Assembly (NCBI GenBank): GCA_019745195.1
Contig: JAIETL010000021.1
Span: 1-64,000 of the forward strand
Direction: 5' to 3'
Source: Beijerinckiaceae bacterium
GTDB taxonomy: Bacteria > Pseudomonadota > Alphaproteobacteria > Rhizobiales > Beijerinckiaceae
Length of the DNA stretch: 64,000 nt
Below, one piece after another: positions 46,350 through 57,102 of this stretch. Position numbers and translations under genes: made by a program. The notes under the pieces are model-generated. The model did not search any database and was not told the origin of the DNA. It worked only from the letters and a program-made list of their open reading frames with translations. Each line of letters starts with the position of its first letter. Within the stretch, counting starts at the first letter, position 1.

Positions 46350-47162
46350 ATGGCGGTGGATGCGATCTTCGACAAGGCGGCTTCGACGCTGATCGACCGG
46401 GGCGTCGATGGCCCGATCGACTGCGCGCTCGTGCTCGGCACCGGGCTCGGCCGCATCGCCGACGACATGCTGGTCAAGGCGACGATCCCCTATGCCGACA
46501 TCCCCGGCTTCCCGAAGGGAGAGGTCTCCGGCCATGCCCGCCAGCTCTCCTACGGCTCGCTCTATGGCAAGCAGGTTCTGATCTTCCAGGGCCGGGCGCA
46601 TTACTACGAGACGGGCGACGCCGCCGTGATGCGGGTGCCGATCGGCATGCTGGCGGCGTTCGGCTCGCCGCCGCTGATCCTGACCAATGCGGCGGGCTCG
46701 CTGAAACCGGACCTGCGCCCCGGCGGCATGGCGCTGATCACCGACCACATCAATTTCAACGGCCCCAACCCGCTGGTCGGCGAAGAGGGCGACGGCCGCT
46801 TCGTGCCGATGGTCGACGCCTACGACCCGCATCTGCGGATGCGGCTGAAGAAGGCGGCGGCGACCGCCGGCGCGCATATGGGGGAGGGCGTCTATATGTG
46901 GTTTGCCGGCCCGAGCTTCGAGACGCCGGCCGAAATCCGCATGGCAAAGGCGATGGGCGCCGATCTCGTCGGCATGTCGACCGTGCCGGAGGTCATTCTG
47001 GCGCGGCGTCACGGCATCCGGGTGGCGGGGCTCTCGATCGTCACCAATATGGGCGCGGGGCTGATGGGCGGCGCGCCGAGCCATGGCGAGACGCGCGACA
47101 CCGCGCTCACCGCGCTGACCGGCCTGCGCCGCCTGCTGCGCGCCTTCATGGCGGATCTCTGA
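46350..47162 (+). CDS. punA: Purine-nucleoside phosphorylase (trimeric PunA type)
   Basis: A 270-residue phosphorylase that splits purine nucleosides into base and ribose-1-phosphate. ALVLGTGLGRIADDM is the phosphate loop. Further motifs are GHARQLSYG, FQGRAHYYETGD, ILTNAAGSLKPDL, the base-binding FAGPSFETPAEIRMAKAMGADLVGMSTVPEV, and TNMGAG. The length and motif set are those of the trimeric (type II) enzymes, not hexameric DeoD. It follows cdd by 62 bp and precedes deoC by one base. Confidence 0.93.
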   Translation: MAVDAIFDKAASTLIDRGVDGPIDCALVLGTGLGRIADDMLVKATIPYADIPGFPKGEVSGHARQLSYGSLYGKQVLIFQGRAHYYETGDAAVMRVPIGMLAAFGSPPLILTNAAGSLKPDLRPGGMALITDHINFNGPNPLVGEEGDGRFVPMVDAYDPHLRMRLKKAAATAGAHMGEGVYMWFAGPSFETPAEIRMAKAMGADLVGMSTVPEVILARRHGIRVAGLSIVTNMGAGLMGGAPSHGETRDTALTALTGLRRLLRAFMADL

Positions 47163-47163
47163 C

Positions 47164-47934
47164 ATGTCCGACGCCGCCATCGCCGCCCGCGCGCTCTCCC
47201 TGCTCGACCTGACCGACCTCGGCGACGAGGCGACGGAAGCAGGCGCGCTGGCGCTCTGCGCGAAGGCGCTCGCGCCGCCCGTGCCGGTCGCGGCGATCTG
47301 CCTCTGGCCGCGCTTCGTCGGCGCGGCGCGCAAGGCGCTGGGCGACGGGCCGATCAAAATCGCGACCGTGGTCAATTTCCCCGAGGGCGGCACCGCGATC
47401 GCCCCCGTGCTGCGCGAGACCGAGGCCGCGCTGGCCGACGGGGCGGACGAGATTGACCTCGTGCTGCCCTGGAGCGTGGTGCTGACCGGCTACACCACCA
47501 GCGCCAAGGCCATGGTCAGCAACGTCAAGGGCCGCTGCGGCGACAAACTGCTCAAGGTCATCCTGGAGACCGGCGAATATCCCGACGCCGCGAAGATACA
47601 GGCGGCGAGCGAGCTCGCCATCGCCTGCGGGGCCGATTTCATCAAGACCTCGACCGGCAAGACGCAGCGCTCGGCGTCGCTGGCGGCGGTGCGGGTGATG
47701 CTGGGCGTCATCGGGCTGACGCTGCGGCCAATCGGCATCAAGCCGTCCGGCGGCATCCGCACGCTCGCCGACGCCAAGAGCTATCTCGCGCTCGCCGACG
47801 CCATGATGGGCGAGGGCTGGGCGACGCCGCAGACCTTCCGCTTCGGCGCGAGCGGGCTGCATCAGGTGCTGCTCGACACGATCGCGGGCGAGACGGGCGG
47901 CAAGGGAGCCACCGAGGCGAGCGGACCCTACTGA
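47164..47934 (+). CDS. deoC: Deoxyribose-phosphate aldolase
   Basis: A 256-residue class I aldolase cleaving 2-deoxyribose-5-phosphate to glyceraldehyde-3-phosphate and acetaldehyde. The proton-relay and Schiff-base region is seen as KVILETGEY and [17 protein letters not shown] (the Lys in FIKTSTGK). [10 protein letters not shown] closes the phosphate site. A phosphopentomutase (DeoB), needed to link phosphorylase products to DeoC, is not in the window. Confidence 0.95.
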   Translation: MSDAAIAARALSLLDLTDLGDEATEAGALALCAKALAPPVPVAAICLWPRFVGAARKALGDGPIKIATVVNFPEGGTAIAPVLRETEAALADGADEIDLVLPWSVVLTGYTTSAKAMVSNVKGRCGDKLLKVILETGEYPDAAKIQAASELAIACGADFIKTSTGKTQRSASLAAVRVMLGVIGLTLRPIGIKPSGGIRTLADAKSYLALADAMMGEGWATPQTFRFGASGLHQVLLDTIAGETGGKGATEASGPY

Positions 47935-47935
47935 G

Positions 47936-49264
47936 ATGAAACTGACCCAGGAGATCATCGCGGCCAAGCGCGACGGCGCGACATTGCCGGCTCAAGACAT
48001 CCGCCAGCTCATCGTGGGCCTGACCGACGGCTCGGTCAGCGAAGGGCAGGCGGCGGCCTTCGCGATGGTGGTGTTCTTCCGCGACATGGACGCCGACGAG
48101 CGCGTCGCGCTGACGCTGGCGATGCGCGATTCAGGCACGGTGCTGAACTGGGACGATCTGCCGGGGCCCGCGCTCGACAAGCACTCGACCGGCGGCATCG
48201 GCGATACGGTCAGCCTGCCTCTGGCGGCGGCTGTGGCCGCCTGCGGCGGCTATGTGCCGATGATCTCCGGCCGGGGGCTCGGCCATACCGGCGGCACGCT
48301 CGACAAGCTCGACGCCGTGCCGGGCTATGTCACGCAGCCCGACAACGAGCTCTTCCGCAAGGTGGTGCGCGAGCAAGGCTGCGCCATCATCGGCCAGACG
48401 GCCGACCTCGCCCCGGCCGACAAGCGGCTCTACGCGATCCGCGACGTGACGGCGACGGTGGAATCGCTACCGCTGATTACGGCCTCGATCCTGTCGAAGA
48501 AGCTCGCCGCCGGCCTGCATGGGCTGGCGATGGATGTGAAATTCGGCTCCGGGGCGTTTCTGCCCGACCCGGCCAAGGCGCGCGAACTCGCCGAAGCGCT
48601 GGTCGGCGTCGCCAACGGGGCCGGGCTGCCGACGACGGCGCTGCTGACCGACATGGCCGAGCCGCTGGCGAGCGCGGCGGGCAACGGCCTCGAGGTCGCC
48701 TATGCGCTCGACCAGCTGACCGGCAAGCGCCGCGAGCCGCGCTTCCATCAGGTCACGGTCGCGCTCGCCGCCGAGATGCTGCTGCTGGGCAGGCTGGCGG
48801 CGGACATCACTGAGGCTGCCGCGAGGATCGAGGCCGCCTTCGCCAGCGGGGCGGCGGCCGAACGCTTTGCCCGCATGGTCGCGGCGCTGGGCGGGCCGTC
48901 CGACCTGATCGAGAATCCGGGCCGACATCTCGCCGCCGCTCCGATCGTGAAGCCGGTCTTTGCATTGCGGCCTGGCGTTGTGCAGCGCATCGACACGCGC
49001 GCGGTCGGACTGGCCGTCGTGACGCTGGGCGGTGGGCGCACCCGCCCCCAGGACGCGATCGACCATGCCGTCGGGATCGTCGCGCTTGCAGGCATCGGCG
49101 ACGCCGTCGGCGCGGACAACCCGCTCGGCATCGTCCATGCCCGCAGCGAGGCGGGCTTCGAGGCGGCCCAGGCGCGCCTGCGTCAGGCCTATCATCTCGG
49201 TGAAGCGCCCGCCGGACACGGCGCGCTGATCACCGACCGCATCACGGAGAGTTCGAGCCGATGA
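47936..49264 (+). CDS. deoA: Thymidine phosphorylase
   Basis: A 442-residue enzyme converting thymidine or deoxyuridine plus phosphate to the base and deoxyribose-1-phosphate. [18 protein letters not shown] (phosphate and base site), [23 protein letters not shown] and [12 protein letters not shown] are the family signature segments. It begins one base after deoC ends and overlaps the next gene by four bases (ATGA). Confidence 0.95.
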   Translation: MKLTQEIIAAKRDGATLPAQDIRQLIVGLTDGSVSEGQAAAFAMVVFFRDMDADERVALTLAMRDSGTVLNWDDLPGPALDKHSTGGIGDTVSLPLAAAVAACGGYVPMISGRGLGHTGGTLDKLDAVPGYVTQPDNELFRKVVREQGCAIIGQTADLAPADKRLYAIRDVTATVESLPLITASILSKKLAAGLHGLAMDVKFGSGAFLPDPAKARELAEALVGVANGAGLPTTALLTDMAEPLASAAGNGLEVAYALDQLTGKRREPRFHQVTVALAAEMLLLGRLAADITEAAARIEAAFASGAAAERFARMVAALGGPSDLIENPGRHLAAAPIVKPVFALRPGVVQRIDTRAVGLAVVTLGGGRTRPQDAIDHAVGIVALAGIGDAVGADNPLGIVHARSEAGFEAAQARLRQAYHLGEAPAGHGALITDRITESSSR

Positions 49265-50205
49265 GCCTGCTGCTGGCGATGACGGGATGGCATGTCGAGG
49301 ACTGGCGCGCCCGCTTCAAGGCGGAACTGCCCGACATGCCCGTCGTGATCCTGGGGGAGGCGTTCGACCGCCGCGCGGTGCATTATGTCGCGAGCTGGAA
49401 GCACCCGCCGGGCAGCCTCGCCGGCCTGCCCAACCTCGCCGCGATCTTCTCTCTGGGGGCCGGCGTCGATCATCTGATGTCGGATGATCGCCTGCCCGAC
49501 GTCGCCATCGCGCGCGTGGTCGACCCCGACCTGACGACTCGGATGAGCGAGTATGTCGTGCTGCATTGCCTGATGGCGCTGCGCCAGCAGCGCCGTTACG
49601 ACGCCCAGCAGCGGGCGGCAAGCTGGGAGGACGACCGCAACCAGCCGGCGGCGCGCTCGGTGCGCGTCGGCGTGATGGGGCTGGGCGAACTCGGGCTCGA
49701 CGCCGTGCGCAAGCTCCGGATCATCGGGTTCGACGTCGCCGGCTGGAGCCGCTCGCCCAAGGCGGTCGAGGGTCTGGCGACCTTCGCAGGGACCGATGGC
49801 ATGGCCGCGTTTCTGGCCCGCACCGACATCCTCGTCTGCCTGCTGCCGCTGACGCCCGATACGCGCGGCGTCATCGACGCGACACTGATCGCCGGGCTCG
49901 CCCGGGACGGGCGGCTGGGCGGGCCGTTCCTGATCAATGCCGGGCGCGGGGGCTTGCAGGTCGAAGCCGACATTCTGGCGGCGCTGGAGGCGGGCGCGTT
50001 GAGGGCTGCGACGCTCGACGTGTTCGAGACCGAGCCGCTGCCGGCGGAATCCCCGCTCTGGAGCCATCCGGCGGTGACGGTGACGCCGCATAATGCGGCG
50101 ATGTCGGAGCCCGAGGCTGTCGCCAGCCTGATCGCGGCGCAGATCAGGCGGCTGGAGGCGGGCGAGCCGCTGGAGCATGTGGTGGAGCGTGGGCGGGGGT
50201 ATTGA
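49261..50205 (+). CDS. D-2-hydroxyacid dehydrogenase (GhrA-like glyoxylate/hydroxypyruvate reductase)
   Basis: A 314-residue NAD(P)-dependent dehydrogenase. The nucleotide-binding region [17 protein letters not shown], the motif [51 protein letters not shown] and the catalytic His in [11 protein letters not shown] are visible. GhrA-type enzymes reduce glyoxylate and hydroxypyruvate. It is the last gene of the nucleoside operon by position; its link to nucleoside breakdown is not obvious and may be incidental. Confidence 0.87.
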   Translation: MSLLLAMTGWHVEDWRARFKAELPDMPVVILGEAFDRRAVHYVASWKHPPGSLAGLPNLAAIFSLGAGVDHLMSDDRLPDVAIARVVDPDLTTRMSEYVVLHCLMALRQQRRYDAQQRAASWEDDRNQPAARSVRVGVMGLGELGLDAVRKLRIIGFDVAGWSRSPKAVEGLATFAGTDGMAAFLARTDILVCLLPLTPDTRGVIDATLIAGLARDGRLGGPFLINAGRGGLQVEADILAALEAGALRAATLDVFETEPLPAESPLWSHPAVTVTPHNAAMSEPEAVASLIAAQIRRLEAGEPLEHVVERGRGY

Positions 50206-50213
50206 GACCCTAT

Positions 50214-50341
50214 TGTCATTCCGGGGCTCGCGAAGCGAGAACCCGGAACCCACGACGGGGTGAGCCTGATCGACCGGGTAGGACAGGCTTCTCCCGGTCA
50301 TGGGTTCCGGGTGCGGCCCTTCGGGCCGCCCCGGAATGACA
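50214..50341. repeat. Palindromic repeat family C, copy 2
   Basis: A full element: GTCATTCCGGGGCTCGCGAAG ... and inverse arm CCGCCCCGGAATGACA, with inner arms GAACCCGGAACCCACGACGG / CGGTCATGGGTTCCGGGTG. It lies between the nucleoside operon and the phytase-like gene. Confidence 0.9.
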
Positions 50342-50436
50342 GAGGTGGATCGTCATCGCTCCGTCATCCGGTCGTCGTCGCGCTGAAACGCGGCCTCGCC
50401 ACATCCTCCGGGCTATTCCCGAACCTGGAGCGTCCC

Positions 50437-51795
50437 ATGCGCCTGCCCCTGATCGCCGCCCTGTTGCTGTCCTCAACCATGCTCGCCGGCGCGCAGGAGG
50501 CGCGGAAGGAGTTCCCGGCCAAGCTGCTGGGTCACGCGCTGCTGCCGGCCAGCACCATGGTCGCCGCGCCTGCGGACGCGCCCGCCGACCTCAAGGTCTC
50601 GGGCAAGTTCACCACGCCGGGCAAGCGCGTCGAGGCCGTCGGCACGGTGATGGGCCTGTCGGGCGGCCGTCCGACCGGGCTCTCGACGCCGTTCCAGGGC
50701 CAGCCGGTGCAGGGCTTCTCCGGCATCCGCTCGCTGGGAAACAGCGAATTCCTGACGCTGACCGACAATGGCTTCGGCTCCAGGGCGAACTCGCCCGACG
50801 CGATGCTTTTCTTCCATCGCATCAAGGCCGATTTCGCCGGGGGCAAGATCGAGCGGCTTTCGACCACCTTTCTGCACGATCCCGACAAGAAGGTTCCGTT
50901 CCGCATCGCCAACGAGGGCACCGACAAGCGCTACCTGACCGGTGCCGATTTCGACCCTGAGTCGATCCAGCCGGTCGGCGGCAAGGTCTGGATCGCCGAG
51001 GAGTTCGGCCCCTATCTCATCCGCGTCGACGCTGCCGGCAAGGTCGAGGCCGTGTTCGAGACGATGGTCGAGGGCAAGCCCGCCCGCTCGCCCGACCATT
51101 TCGCCGTGACGACGCCGGCCGCGCCGAACCTGCCCGTCGCCTTCAATGTGCGCCGCTCCAAGGGCTATGAGGGCATGGCGCAGTCGCCCGACGGGCGCTT
51201 CCTCTACCCGCTGCTGGAAGGCCCGCTCTGGGACGACGCCACCAAGGGCAACGAGCAGCGTGACGGCAAGGAGGTGCTCCGCATCCTCGAGTTCGACGTC
51301 CAGGCTGAAAAATGGACCGGCCGCTTCTGGTTCTTCCCGCTGGAGCAGGCCGGGCTCGCCATCGGCGACTTCAACATGATCGACGCGACGACCGCGCTGA
51401 TCATCGAACGCGACAACGGCGAGGGCACGGCCGACAAGGCCTGCGCGCAGGGCCAGCGCGGACCCGACTGCTTCCATGATCTGGCGAAATTCAAGCGCGT
51501 CGTGAAGATCGAGATGACCGAGGCCAATGTCGGCAAGGCGGTTCGCAAGATCGGCTTCATCGACCTGATGAAGATCGCCGACCCGGACGGCAAAGCGAAG
51601 CAGGGCGCGATCGACGGCGTGCTGCCTTTCCCGTTCTTCACCATCGAGAACGTCGACGTGGTGGATCGCGCGAACGGCGTCATCGTCGTCGGCAACGACA
51701 ACAACCTGCCATTCTCGTCGTCGCGCGACCCGAAGAAGGCCGACGACAACGAGCTGGTGCTGCTCTCGGTGAAGGAGCTGCTGGAGGCGAAGTAA
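50437..51795 (+). CDS. Secreted esterase-like phytase-domain protein
   Basis: A 452-residue exported protein. The signal peptide (about 19 residues, MRLPLIAALLLSSTMLAGAQ) is followed by a beta-propeller-like domain of the 'esterase-like activity of phytase' type. Visible parts are GFSGIRSLGNSEFLTLTDNGFG, DFDPESIQPVGGKVWIAEEFGPYLIRVD, YEGMAQSPDGRFLYPLLEG and IERDNGEG. Members are periplasmic or extracellular; substrates are poorly defined. It stands alone between repeats C2 and E1. Confidence 0.85.
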   Translation: MRLPLIAALLLSSTMLAGAQEARKEFPAKLLGHALLPASTMVAAPADAPADLKVSGKFTTPGKRVEAVGTVMGLSGGRPTGLSTPFQGQPVQGFSGIRSLGNSEFLTLTDNGFGSRANSPDAMLFFHRIKADFAGGKIERLSTTFLHDPDKKVPFRIANEGTDKRYLTGADFDPESIQPVGGKVWIAEEFGPYLIRVDAAGKVEAVFETMVEGKPARSPDHFAVTTPAAPNLPVAFNVRRSKGYEGMAQSPDGRFLYPLLEGPLWDDATKGNEQRDGKEVLRILEFDVQAEKWTGRFWFFPLEQAGLAIGDFNMIDATTALIIERDNGEGTADKACAQGQRGPDCFHDLAKFKRVVKIEMTEANVGKAVRKIGFIDLMKIADPDGKAKQGAIDGVLPFPFFTIENVDVVDRANGVIVVGNDNNLPFSSSRDPKKADDNELVLLSVKELLEAK

Positions 51796-51800
51796 GGAAC

Positions 51801-51856
51801 TCCCCTTCTCCCCTTGCGGGAGAAGGTGGCTCGGCGAAGCCGAGACGGATGAGGGG
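51801..51856. repeat. Palindromic repeat family E, copy 1
   Basis: CTTCTCCCCTTGCGGGAGAAG hairpin followed by GTGGCTCGGCGAAGCCGAGACGGATGAGGGG, the same layout as the copy inside cobN. It starts 5 bp after the phytase-like gene's stop. Confidence 0.88.
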
Positions 51857-51872
51857 TTGTCGCTCCCTTTAT

Positions 51873-51952
51873 CGTCATGGTGGGCCTTGTGCCGGCCATC
51901 CACGTCTTTGCGGCTCAGAACGTGGGTGCTCGGGACAAGCCGGAGCATGACG
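51873..51952. repeat. Palindromic repeat family F
   Basis: Imperfect palindrome with arms CGTCATGGTGGGCCTTGTGC and GGGACAAGCCGGAGCATGACG and an inner CCACG / CGTGG pair. It is sandwiched between two family-E parts. Only one copy was seen in the window, so the family status is inferred from its structure. Confidence 0.6.
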
Positions 51953-51968
51953 AAAAGCTCAGCCCGAC

Positions 51969-52006
51969 CCCTCACCCCAACCCTCTCCCGCAAGGGGAGA
52001 GGGGGC
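51969..52006. repeat. Palindromic repeat family E, copy 2 (partial)
   Basis: CCCTCACCCCAACCCTCTCC and the hairpin CTCTCCCGCAAGGGGAGAG match one half of family E. It ends 10 bp before the sugar ABC ATPase stop codon. Confidence 0.75.
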
Positions 52007-52015
52007 ATGTCGGCG

Positions 52016-52795
52016 CTACCCCCGCAACGCTCCCGGCCCCGGCGTCGCGCCGGCCGGACACTTCCCCGAGATGATCATCCCCAGCACCTCGTCCTGCGTC
52101 ACGTCGGCGACGCGGGCCGTGCCGACCACCCGCCCGTTCTTCATCACGCTGACGCGGTCGGCGAGGTCGAAGACGTCGTGCAGATCGTGGCTGATCAGGA
52201 AGATGCCGATGCCCTGCTTCTTCAGCTCCAGGATCAGCTCGGCGACCTGCTTGGTCTCGGCCGGCCCGAGCGCCGCCGTCGGCTCGTCCATGATCAGCAC
52301 GCGGGCGTTGAAATAGATCGCGCGCGCGATCGCGACCGACTGGCGCTGGCCGCCCGAGAGCGCCTTGACCGGCTCCTTGAAGCGGCGGAAATGCGGGTTG
52401 AGCCGCCCCATCACCTTTCGCGTTTCCGATTCCATCGTGGCGTCGTCGAGCGTCAGCCAGGGCGTCAGCAATTCGCGGCCGAGGAAGATGTTGGCGGCGG
52501 CATCGACATTGTCGGCCAGCGCCAGCGTCTGGTAGATCGTCTCGATGCCGTGTTTCTTGGCGTCGCGCGGCGATGAGATCGCGACCGGCTCTCCGGAGAC
52601 GCGGATCTCGCCGGCATCGGCCTTGTAGGCCCCCGACAGGATCTTGATCAGCGTCGATTTGCCGGCCCCGTTATGGCCGAGCAGGCCGACGACCTCGCCG
52701 GCATGCAGATCGACGCTGGCGCCGTCGACCGCCTTGATGCCGCCGAAGGCAATGGAGATGTCGCGCATCTCGACCAGGGGCGTGGTCATGTCCAT
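52016..52795 (-). CDS. Sugar-type ABC transporter ATP-binding protein (single domain)
   Basis: A 259-residue ATPase with Walker [10 protein letters not shown], signature [14 protein letters not shown], Walker [13 protein letters not shown] and the switch His in LISHDLHD. It resembles XylG/FrcA-type ATPases but has only one nucleotide-binding domain, so it presumably acts as a homodimer. It is the distal gene of a receptor-permease-ATPase run on the minus strand, with repeat C3 in the gap before it. Confidence 0.9.
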   Translation of the reverse strand: MDMTTPLVEMRDISIAFGGIKAVDGASVDLHAGEVVGLLGHNGAGKSTLIKILSGAYKADAGEIRVSGEPVAISSPRDAKKHGIETIYQTLALADNVDAAANIFLGRELLTPWLTLDDATMESETRKVMGRLNPHFRRFKEPVKALSGGQRQSVAIARAIYFNARVLIMDEPTAALGPAETKQVAELILELKKQGIGIFLISHDLHDVFDLADRVSVMKNGRVVGTARVADVTQDEVLGMIISGKCPAGATPGPGALRG

Positions 52796-52811
52796 GGGCG
52801 GGCGCCCTCCT

Positions 52812-52942
52812 TGTCATTCCGGGGCGCTGCGCAGCAGCGAACCCGGAACCCACGACCGGGCGAGCGCGATCGACGCGTGTTCCTTTGAGGGGTCGCCCGG
52901 TCGTGGGTTCCGGATTCTCGCTTCGCGAGCCCCGGAATGACA
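52812..52942. repeat. Palindromic repeat family C, copy 3
   Basis: Opening arm TGTCATTCCGGGGCGCTGCG, inner arms GAACCCACGACCGGGCGAGC / GGTCGCCCGGTCGTGGGTTC, closing arm GCGAGCCCCGGAATGACA. It occupies nearly the whole gap between the permease and ATPase genes of one operon. Confidence 0.92.
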
Positions 52943-52964
52943 GAGGTGGTTTCCGCCATCGCGC

Positions 52965-54281
52965 TCACCCCAGCCGCTTGCGATAGATGCCGTCGAGCCA
53001 GACGGCGACGACGAGGACGAGGCCGACAACGATGTTCTGCAGCGGCGTGTCGACCCCGATCAGCACCATGCCGGACTGGAGCGACTGCATGACGAGCGCG
53101 CCCAGCATCGCGCCGGCGATGGTGCCGACGCCCCCCGCAAGCGAGGTGCCGCCGATCACGGCCGCCGCGATGACGTAAAGCTCGTCGAGCTGGCCGGCCG
53201 AATTCGTCGCGGCGTTGAGGCGCGCCGTCGAGATGCAGGCGGAAATTCCGACAAGCGCGCCCATCAGCCCGTAAACCAGCGTCAGCACCTTGCGCGTGTT
53301 GACGCCGGAAAGCTGCGCCGCTTCGGGATTGCCGCCGATCGCGAAGACATAGCGTCCGAAGCGCAGCCGCGTGGTCAGAAAGGTGATGGCGACCCCGACC
53401 GCCAGCGCCAGCAGCACCGGCACGGCCAGACCATGGCCGATGAACAGCCCGCCAGGCGGCCAGACCAGCCCCTTCGCCTCTGTCAGGCGGCGCGCAATGC
53501 CGGCCGGCAGCGGATAGGCGTTGGCGATGGCGACCGTGACCAGCACCGCGCCGCAAGCGACGCCGGCGACCAGCCCCTCGGCCCAGAGCGGGCGCAGCGC
53601 GAAACCGAAACGGCGACGGCGGCGACGCGCCAGCACGATGCCGGCAAGGATCAACCCGCAGATGACGAGGCCGATCGCCCAGGAGGCGCCAGTTCCGATC
53701 GCACCCTCGATGCCGCCGCCGAGCGGGCGGAAGCGCGAATCCATCGGGGCGATGGTCTGGCCTTGCGTGACCCACCAGGCCGCGCCGCGCCAGACCAGAA
53801 GGCCCCCGAGCGTAACGATGAAGGAGGGAATGGCGAGATAGGCGATCAGAGCGCCCTGGAACATGCCGAGCATGCCGCCGAGCCCGATCGCGACAGTGAG
53901 GCTGACGATCCAGGTCAGCGGATGCTCGAAGCCCCAGATCTCGGGCAGCAGCCGGACCTGTACGAGGCCGACGACCATGCCGACGAAGCCGAGCATCGAG
54001 CCGACCGAGAGGTCGATGTTGCGGGTCACGATGACCAGCACCATCCCGCAGGCCATGACGGCGATCGAGGCCGTCTGGACCAGCAGGTTCCAGAGGTTGC
54101 GCGGCGTCAGGAAGGCCCCGCCCGAGAGCCAGTTGAAGCCGAGCCAGATCACGGCCAAAGCCGCGACCATGCCGATCATGCGCGGATCGACCTCGATCTC
54201 GCGCATACGGTCGGCGAGCGACCGGGCCTGCGCCGGCGATTCCTGCGCCGGGGTTGCCGACGCCGGGGCCGTCTCAGTCAC
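52965..54281 (-). CDS. Sugar-type ABC transporter permease (XylH/RbsC-like)
   Basis: A 438-residue membrane protein with about 10-12 helices. The segment [20 protein letters not shown] is the family signature, followed by [18 protein letters not shown] (Gly-rich helix) and [29 protein letters not shown] (coupling loop). [20 protein letters not shown] is also typical. It starts with GTG 54281, overlapping the receptor gene stop by 8 bases. The closest pattern is xylose-type XylH, which is unusually long like this one. Confidence 0.9.
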   Translation of the reverse strand: MTETAPASATPAQESPAQARSLADRMREIEVDPRMIGMVAALAVIWLGFNWLSGGAFLTPRNLWNLLVQTASIAVMACGMVLVIVTRNIDLSVGSMLGFVGMVVGLVQVRLLPEIWGFEHPLTWIVSLTVAIGLGGMLGMFQGALIAYLAIPSFIVTLGGLLVWRGAAWWVTQGQTIAPMDSRFRPLGGGIEGAIGTGASWAIGLVICGLILAGIVLARRRRRRFGFALRPLWAEGLVAGVACGAVLVTVAIANAYPLPAGIARRLTEAKGLVWPPGGLFIGHGLAVPVLLALAVGVAITFLTTRLRFGRYVFAIGGNPEAAQLSGVNTRKVLTLVYGLMGALVGISACISTARLNAATNSAGQLDELYVIAAAVIGGTSLAGGVGTIAGAMLGALVMQSLQSGMVLIGVDTPLQNIVVGLVLVVAVWLDGIYRKRLG

Positions 54282-55326
54282 AAGCGGCGACCTTGCCGGC
54301 CGCGACGCCCTGGCACACCGCCGACTTCGGAGCCCAGCCGGCGTCGATCACGACCTTGAGGTTGTCCTTGGTCACCGGCACGGGCTTGAGGAACAAGGCC
54401 GTCATCGCCTGCTTGGACGGGCCCTGGTTCCAGGCGGTCGCGCCCGCGACCTCGGTCAGCTTGGCGCCGCCGGCGAGCTTGATCGCGATTTCGGCGGCGT
54501 TGCGGCCGAGTTCGCGCGCGTCCTTCCAGATCGTCACGGTCTGCGTTCCGAGCGCGATGCGGTTCAGCGCGGCGCGGTCGGCGTCCTGGCCCGAGACCGG
54601 CACGGAGCCGGCGAGCCCTTGGGCCGCCATGGCCGCGATCGCACCGCCGGCCGTGCCGTCATTGGCCGCCACCACTGCGTCGACCTTGTTGGCGTTGCGG
54701 GTGAGGAACTGCTCCATGTTCTTCTGCGCGTTGGCCGGCAGCCAGCCATCGGTGAAGGCCTCGCCGACATTCTTGATCTTGCCGGCGTCGATGGCAGGCT
54801 TGAGCACCTCGATCGAGCCCTGGAACAGGAAGCCGGCGTTGGGATCGGCCGAGGAGCCCTTGATGAAGACGTAGTTGCCCTCGGGCTTCGCTTTGAGGAT
54901 TTCGCGGCCCATCATCCGGCCAACCTCGACATTGTCGAAGGTCAGGTAGAAGGCCTGCGGGATCTCGATCAGCCGGTCATAGCCGACGACCGCGATGCCC
55001 TCGTCGACCGCCTTCTGCACGGCCGGGCGGATCGCCTGCGCGTCCTGCGCCAGCACGATCAGCGCCTTGGCTCCACGCGCGATCAGGCTCTCGACATCGG
55101 TGAGCTGTTTTGCGGGCGAGGATTGCGCGTCGGCCGAGAGATAGGTGCCGCCGACCTTCTCGATCGCGGCCTTGATCGCGGCCTCGTCGGTCTTCCAGCG
55201 CTCCTCCTGGAAGTTCGACCAGCTCACCCCAATGACGGGGCCCTTGGCCTGGGCGAAAGCGGCGGCGGACAGGCCGGCGGACGCGGCGAGCGTCAGGCCG
55301 GCGGCAACAAGCATGCGTGCGATCAC
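54274..55326 (-). CDS. Sugar-type ABC transporter substrate-binding protein (XylF-like)
   Basis: A 350-residue periplasmic receptor. The start is GTG 55326, with GGGAGA six bases upstream, giving a signal peptide of about 26 residues ending AFAQA. The type-1 binding fold shows [58 protein letters not shown] and [12 protein letters not shown], which match xylose receptors. It is the first gene of the minus-strand transporter operon and divergent from the hydantoinase gene. The ligand is probably a pentose, but the neighbouring genes could indicate another compound. Confidence 0.9.
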   Translation of the reverse strand: MIARMLVAAGLTLAASAGLSAAAFAQAKGPVIGVSWSNFQEERWKTDEAAIKAAIEKVGGTYLSADAQSSPAKQLTDVESLIARGAKALIVLAQDAQAIRPAVQKAVDEGIAVVGYDRLIEIPQAFYLTFDNVEVGRMMGREILKAKPEGNYVFIKGSSADPNAGFLFQGSIEVLKPAIDAGKIKNVGEAFTDGWLPANAQKNMEQFLTRNANKVDAVVAANDGTAGGAIAAMAAQGLAGSVPVSGQDADRAALNRIALGTQTVTIWKDARELGRNAAEIAIKLAGGAKLTEVAGATAWNQGPSKQAMTALFLKPVPVTKDNLKVVIDAGWAPKSAVCQGVAAGKVAACD

Positions 55327-55576
55327 GGCGATGTCTCCCGAACGTTTCCCTGCCGCACGCTCTCCTGGGGCCGGCTCCTCGAGCCGCCGGGCGTCTGGCT
55401 TTCCGGAGGTGAGCTTATCGCGAGGCGCGCTGTCAAGCCGCGCGACGACGGCCCGACGACGCAATCCTGGCGAGCGCCTTGCATCGACGCAGCCCCGTCA
55501 TTCGCGCAAACCCGTGGCCAAAATCACAGCCTCGCGCATACTGCACGCATCACGCATACGAGGAGAAGACCAAGCC

Positions 55577-57040
55577 ATGCCGACGCCTGCCTACGACATC
55601 GTCATCCGCGGCGGTACGCTCGCGACTGCGTCCGATGTGTTCAGGGCAGATCTGGGCATCAGGGGCGAGACGATTGCGGCGATCGGGCAAGGTCTTCCGA
55701 CCGGCGCGAGCGAGATCGACGCCTCGGGCAAGCTCGTGCTGCCGGGCGGCGTCGATGCGCATTGCCATATCGAGCAATTGTCGGGCGGCGGGCTGATGAA
55801 TGCCGACACCTTCGAGACCGCGACGCGCTCGGCCGCTTTCGGCGGCACGACCTCGGTGATCTCGTTCGCCGCGCAGCATCGGGCCAAGAGCCTCGCGACC
55901 ACCGTCAGCGATTACGCGGCGCTGGCGAAAAAGGGCGCGATCGTCGACTACGCCTTCCATTTGATGGTGGCGAACCCCGACGAGCAGACCATCGCCACCG
56001 ACCTGCGGGCGCTGATTTCGGCCGGGCACCGCTCGGTCAAGGTGTTCATGACCTATGACGCCGTTCAGGTCGACGACCAGCAACTGCTCGACGTGATGCT
56101 CGCCGCGCGGCAAGCCGGAGCGCTGGTCTGCGTCCACGCCGAGAATCACGGGCTGCTGAAATGGATGGGCGAGCGGCTGACCAAGCGCGGCTATGTCGCG
56201 CCGAAGTACCATGCCGTCAGCCATCCGCGCGCGGCCGAAGTCGAGGCCTTCCACCGGCTGATCGCGTTTTCGGAACTGCTCGACCAGCCGATCTGTATTT
56301 TTCACGTCTCGACCGCCGAGGGCGCCAAAGTGATCCGCGAGGCGCGCGGGCGGGGCGTCAAGATCTATGCGGAGACCTGCCCGCACTACCTGCTGATGAC
56401 GGCGGCCGAGCTCGACAGGCCCGGCATCGAGGGCGCGAAATGGGTCTGCTCGCCGCCGCAGCGCGAGGCCGCCGACCAGGAGGCGCTGTGGCAGGCGCTG
56501 GCGCTGGGCGACCTGCAGATCCTCTCCTCCGACCATGCGCCCTATCGCTTCGACGAGAGCGGCAAGCTCTCGGCCGGTCCGAACCCCGGCTTCAAGCAGA
56601 TCGCCAACGGCATGCCGGGGCTGGAGATGCGGCTGCCGGTGCTGTTCGACGCGATGGTCTCGAAGGGGAAGCTCGGCTTGCGCAAATTCGTCGAGCTGAC
56701 CGCGACCGCCCCGGCGCAGATCTACGACCTGCCCGGGAAGGGATCGCTCGCCATCGGGATGGATGCCGATATCGCGATCTGGGATGCGGAGCGAAAGGTG
56801 ACGCTGGCCGACGATCTGCACGACAACACCGGCTACAACCCCTTCGCGGGACGGACCATCACCGGCTGGCCGGAGACGGTGCTGCGGCGCGGCGAGATCG
56901 TGGTCGAGGACGGCGCGCTGCGAGCTGCCGCCGGGTCGGGCCGGCTGATGCTGCGCGCGGCCGGCGAGGCGACGAAGCCGACGGGGCGGTTGTCGCCGGA
57001 GTTCGACGAAGGCCGCAATTTCGGGGCGAAGCTGTACTGA
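55577..57040 (+). CDS. Hydantoinase/dihydropyrimidinase-family amidohydrolase
   Basis: A 487-residue metal-dependent cyclic amidohydrolase opening hydantoin or dihydropyrimidine rings. The metal site is seen in LVLPGGVDAHCHIEQ (HxH), the carbamylated Lys in HRSVKVFMTYD, VHAENHG and IFHVSTAEGAK (metal His), and LSSDHAPYRF (catalytic Asp). AGGAGA lies upstream of ATG 55577. It is followed 62 bp later by a hydantoin/Asp/Glu-type racemase gene, and the pair would make a carbamoyl-amino-acid-producing route. A carbamoylase is not seen nearby. The substrate is unproven. Confidence 0.9.
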   Translation: MPTPAYDIVIRGGTLATASDVFRADLGIRGETIAAIGQGLPTGASEIDASGKLVLPGGVDAHCHIEQLSGGGLMNADTFETATRSAAFGGTTSVISFAAQHRAKSLATTVSDYAALAKKGAIVDYAFHLMVANPDEQTIATDLRALISAGHRSVKVFMTYDAVQVDDQQLLDVMLAARQAGALVCVHAENHGLLKWMGERLTKRGYVAPKYHAVSHPRAAEVEAFHRLIAFSELLDQPICIFHVSTAEGAKVIREARGRGVKIYAETCPHYLLMTAAELDRPGIEGAKWVCSPPQREAADQEALWQALALGDLQILSSDHAPYRFDESGKLSAGPNPGFKQIANGMPGLEMRLPVLFDAMVSKGKLGLRKFVELTATAPAQIYDLPGKGSLAIGMDADIAIWDAERKVTLADDLHDNTGYNPFAGRTITGWPETVLRRGEIVVEDGALRAAAGSGRLMLRAAGEATKPTGRLSPEFDEGRNFGAKLY

Positions 57041-57102
57041 TGCGCCTGGCGCTTCGCGAGAGCCAACTCCGCCCTCATCCACCAAGTTGAACGGAACCAC
57101 CC

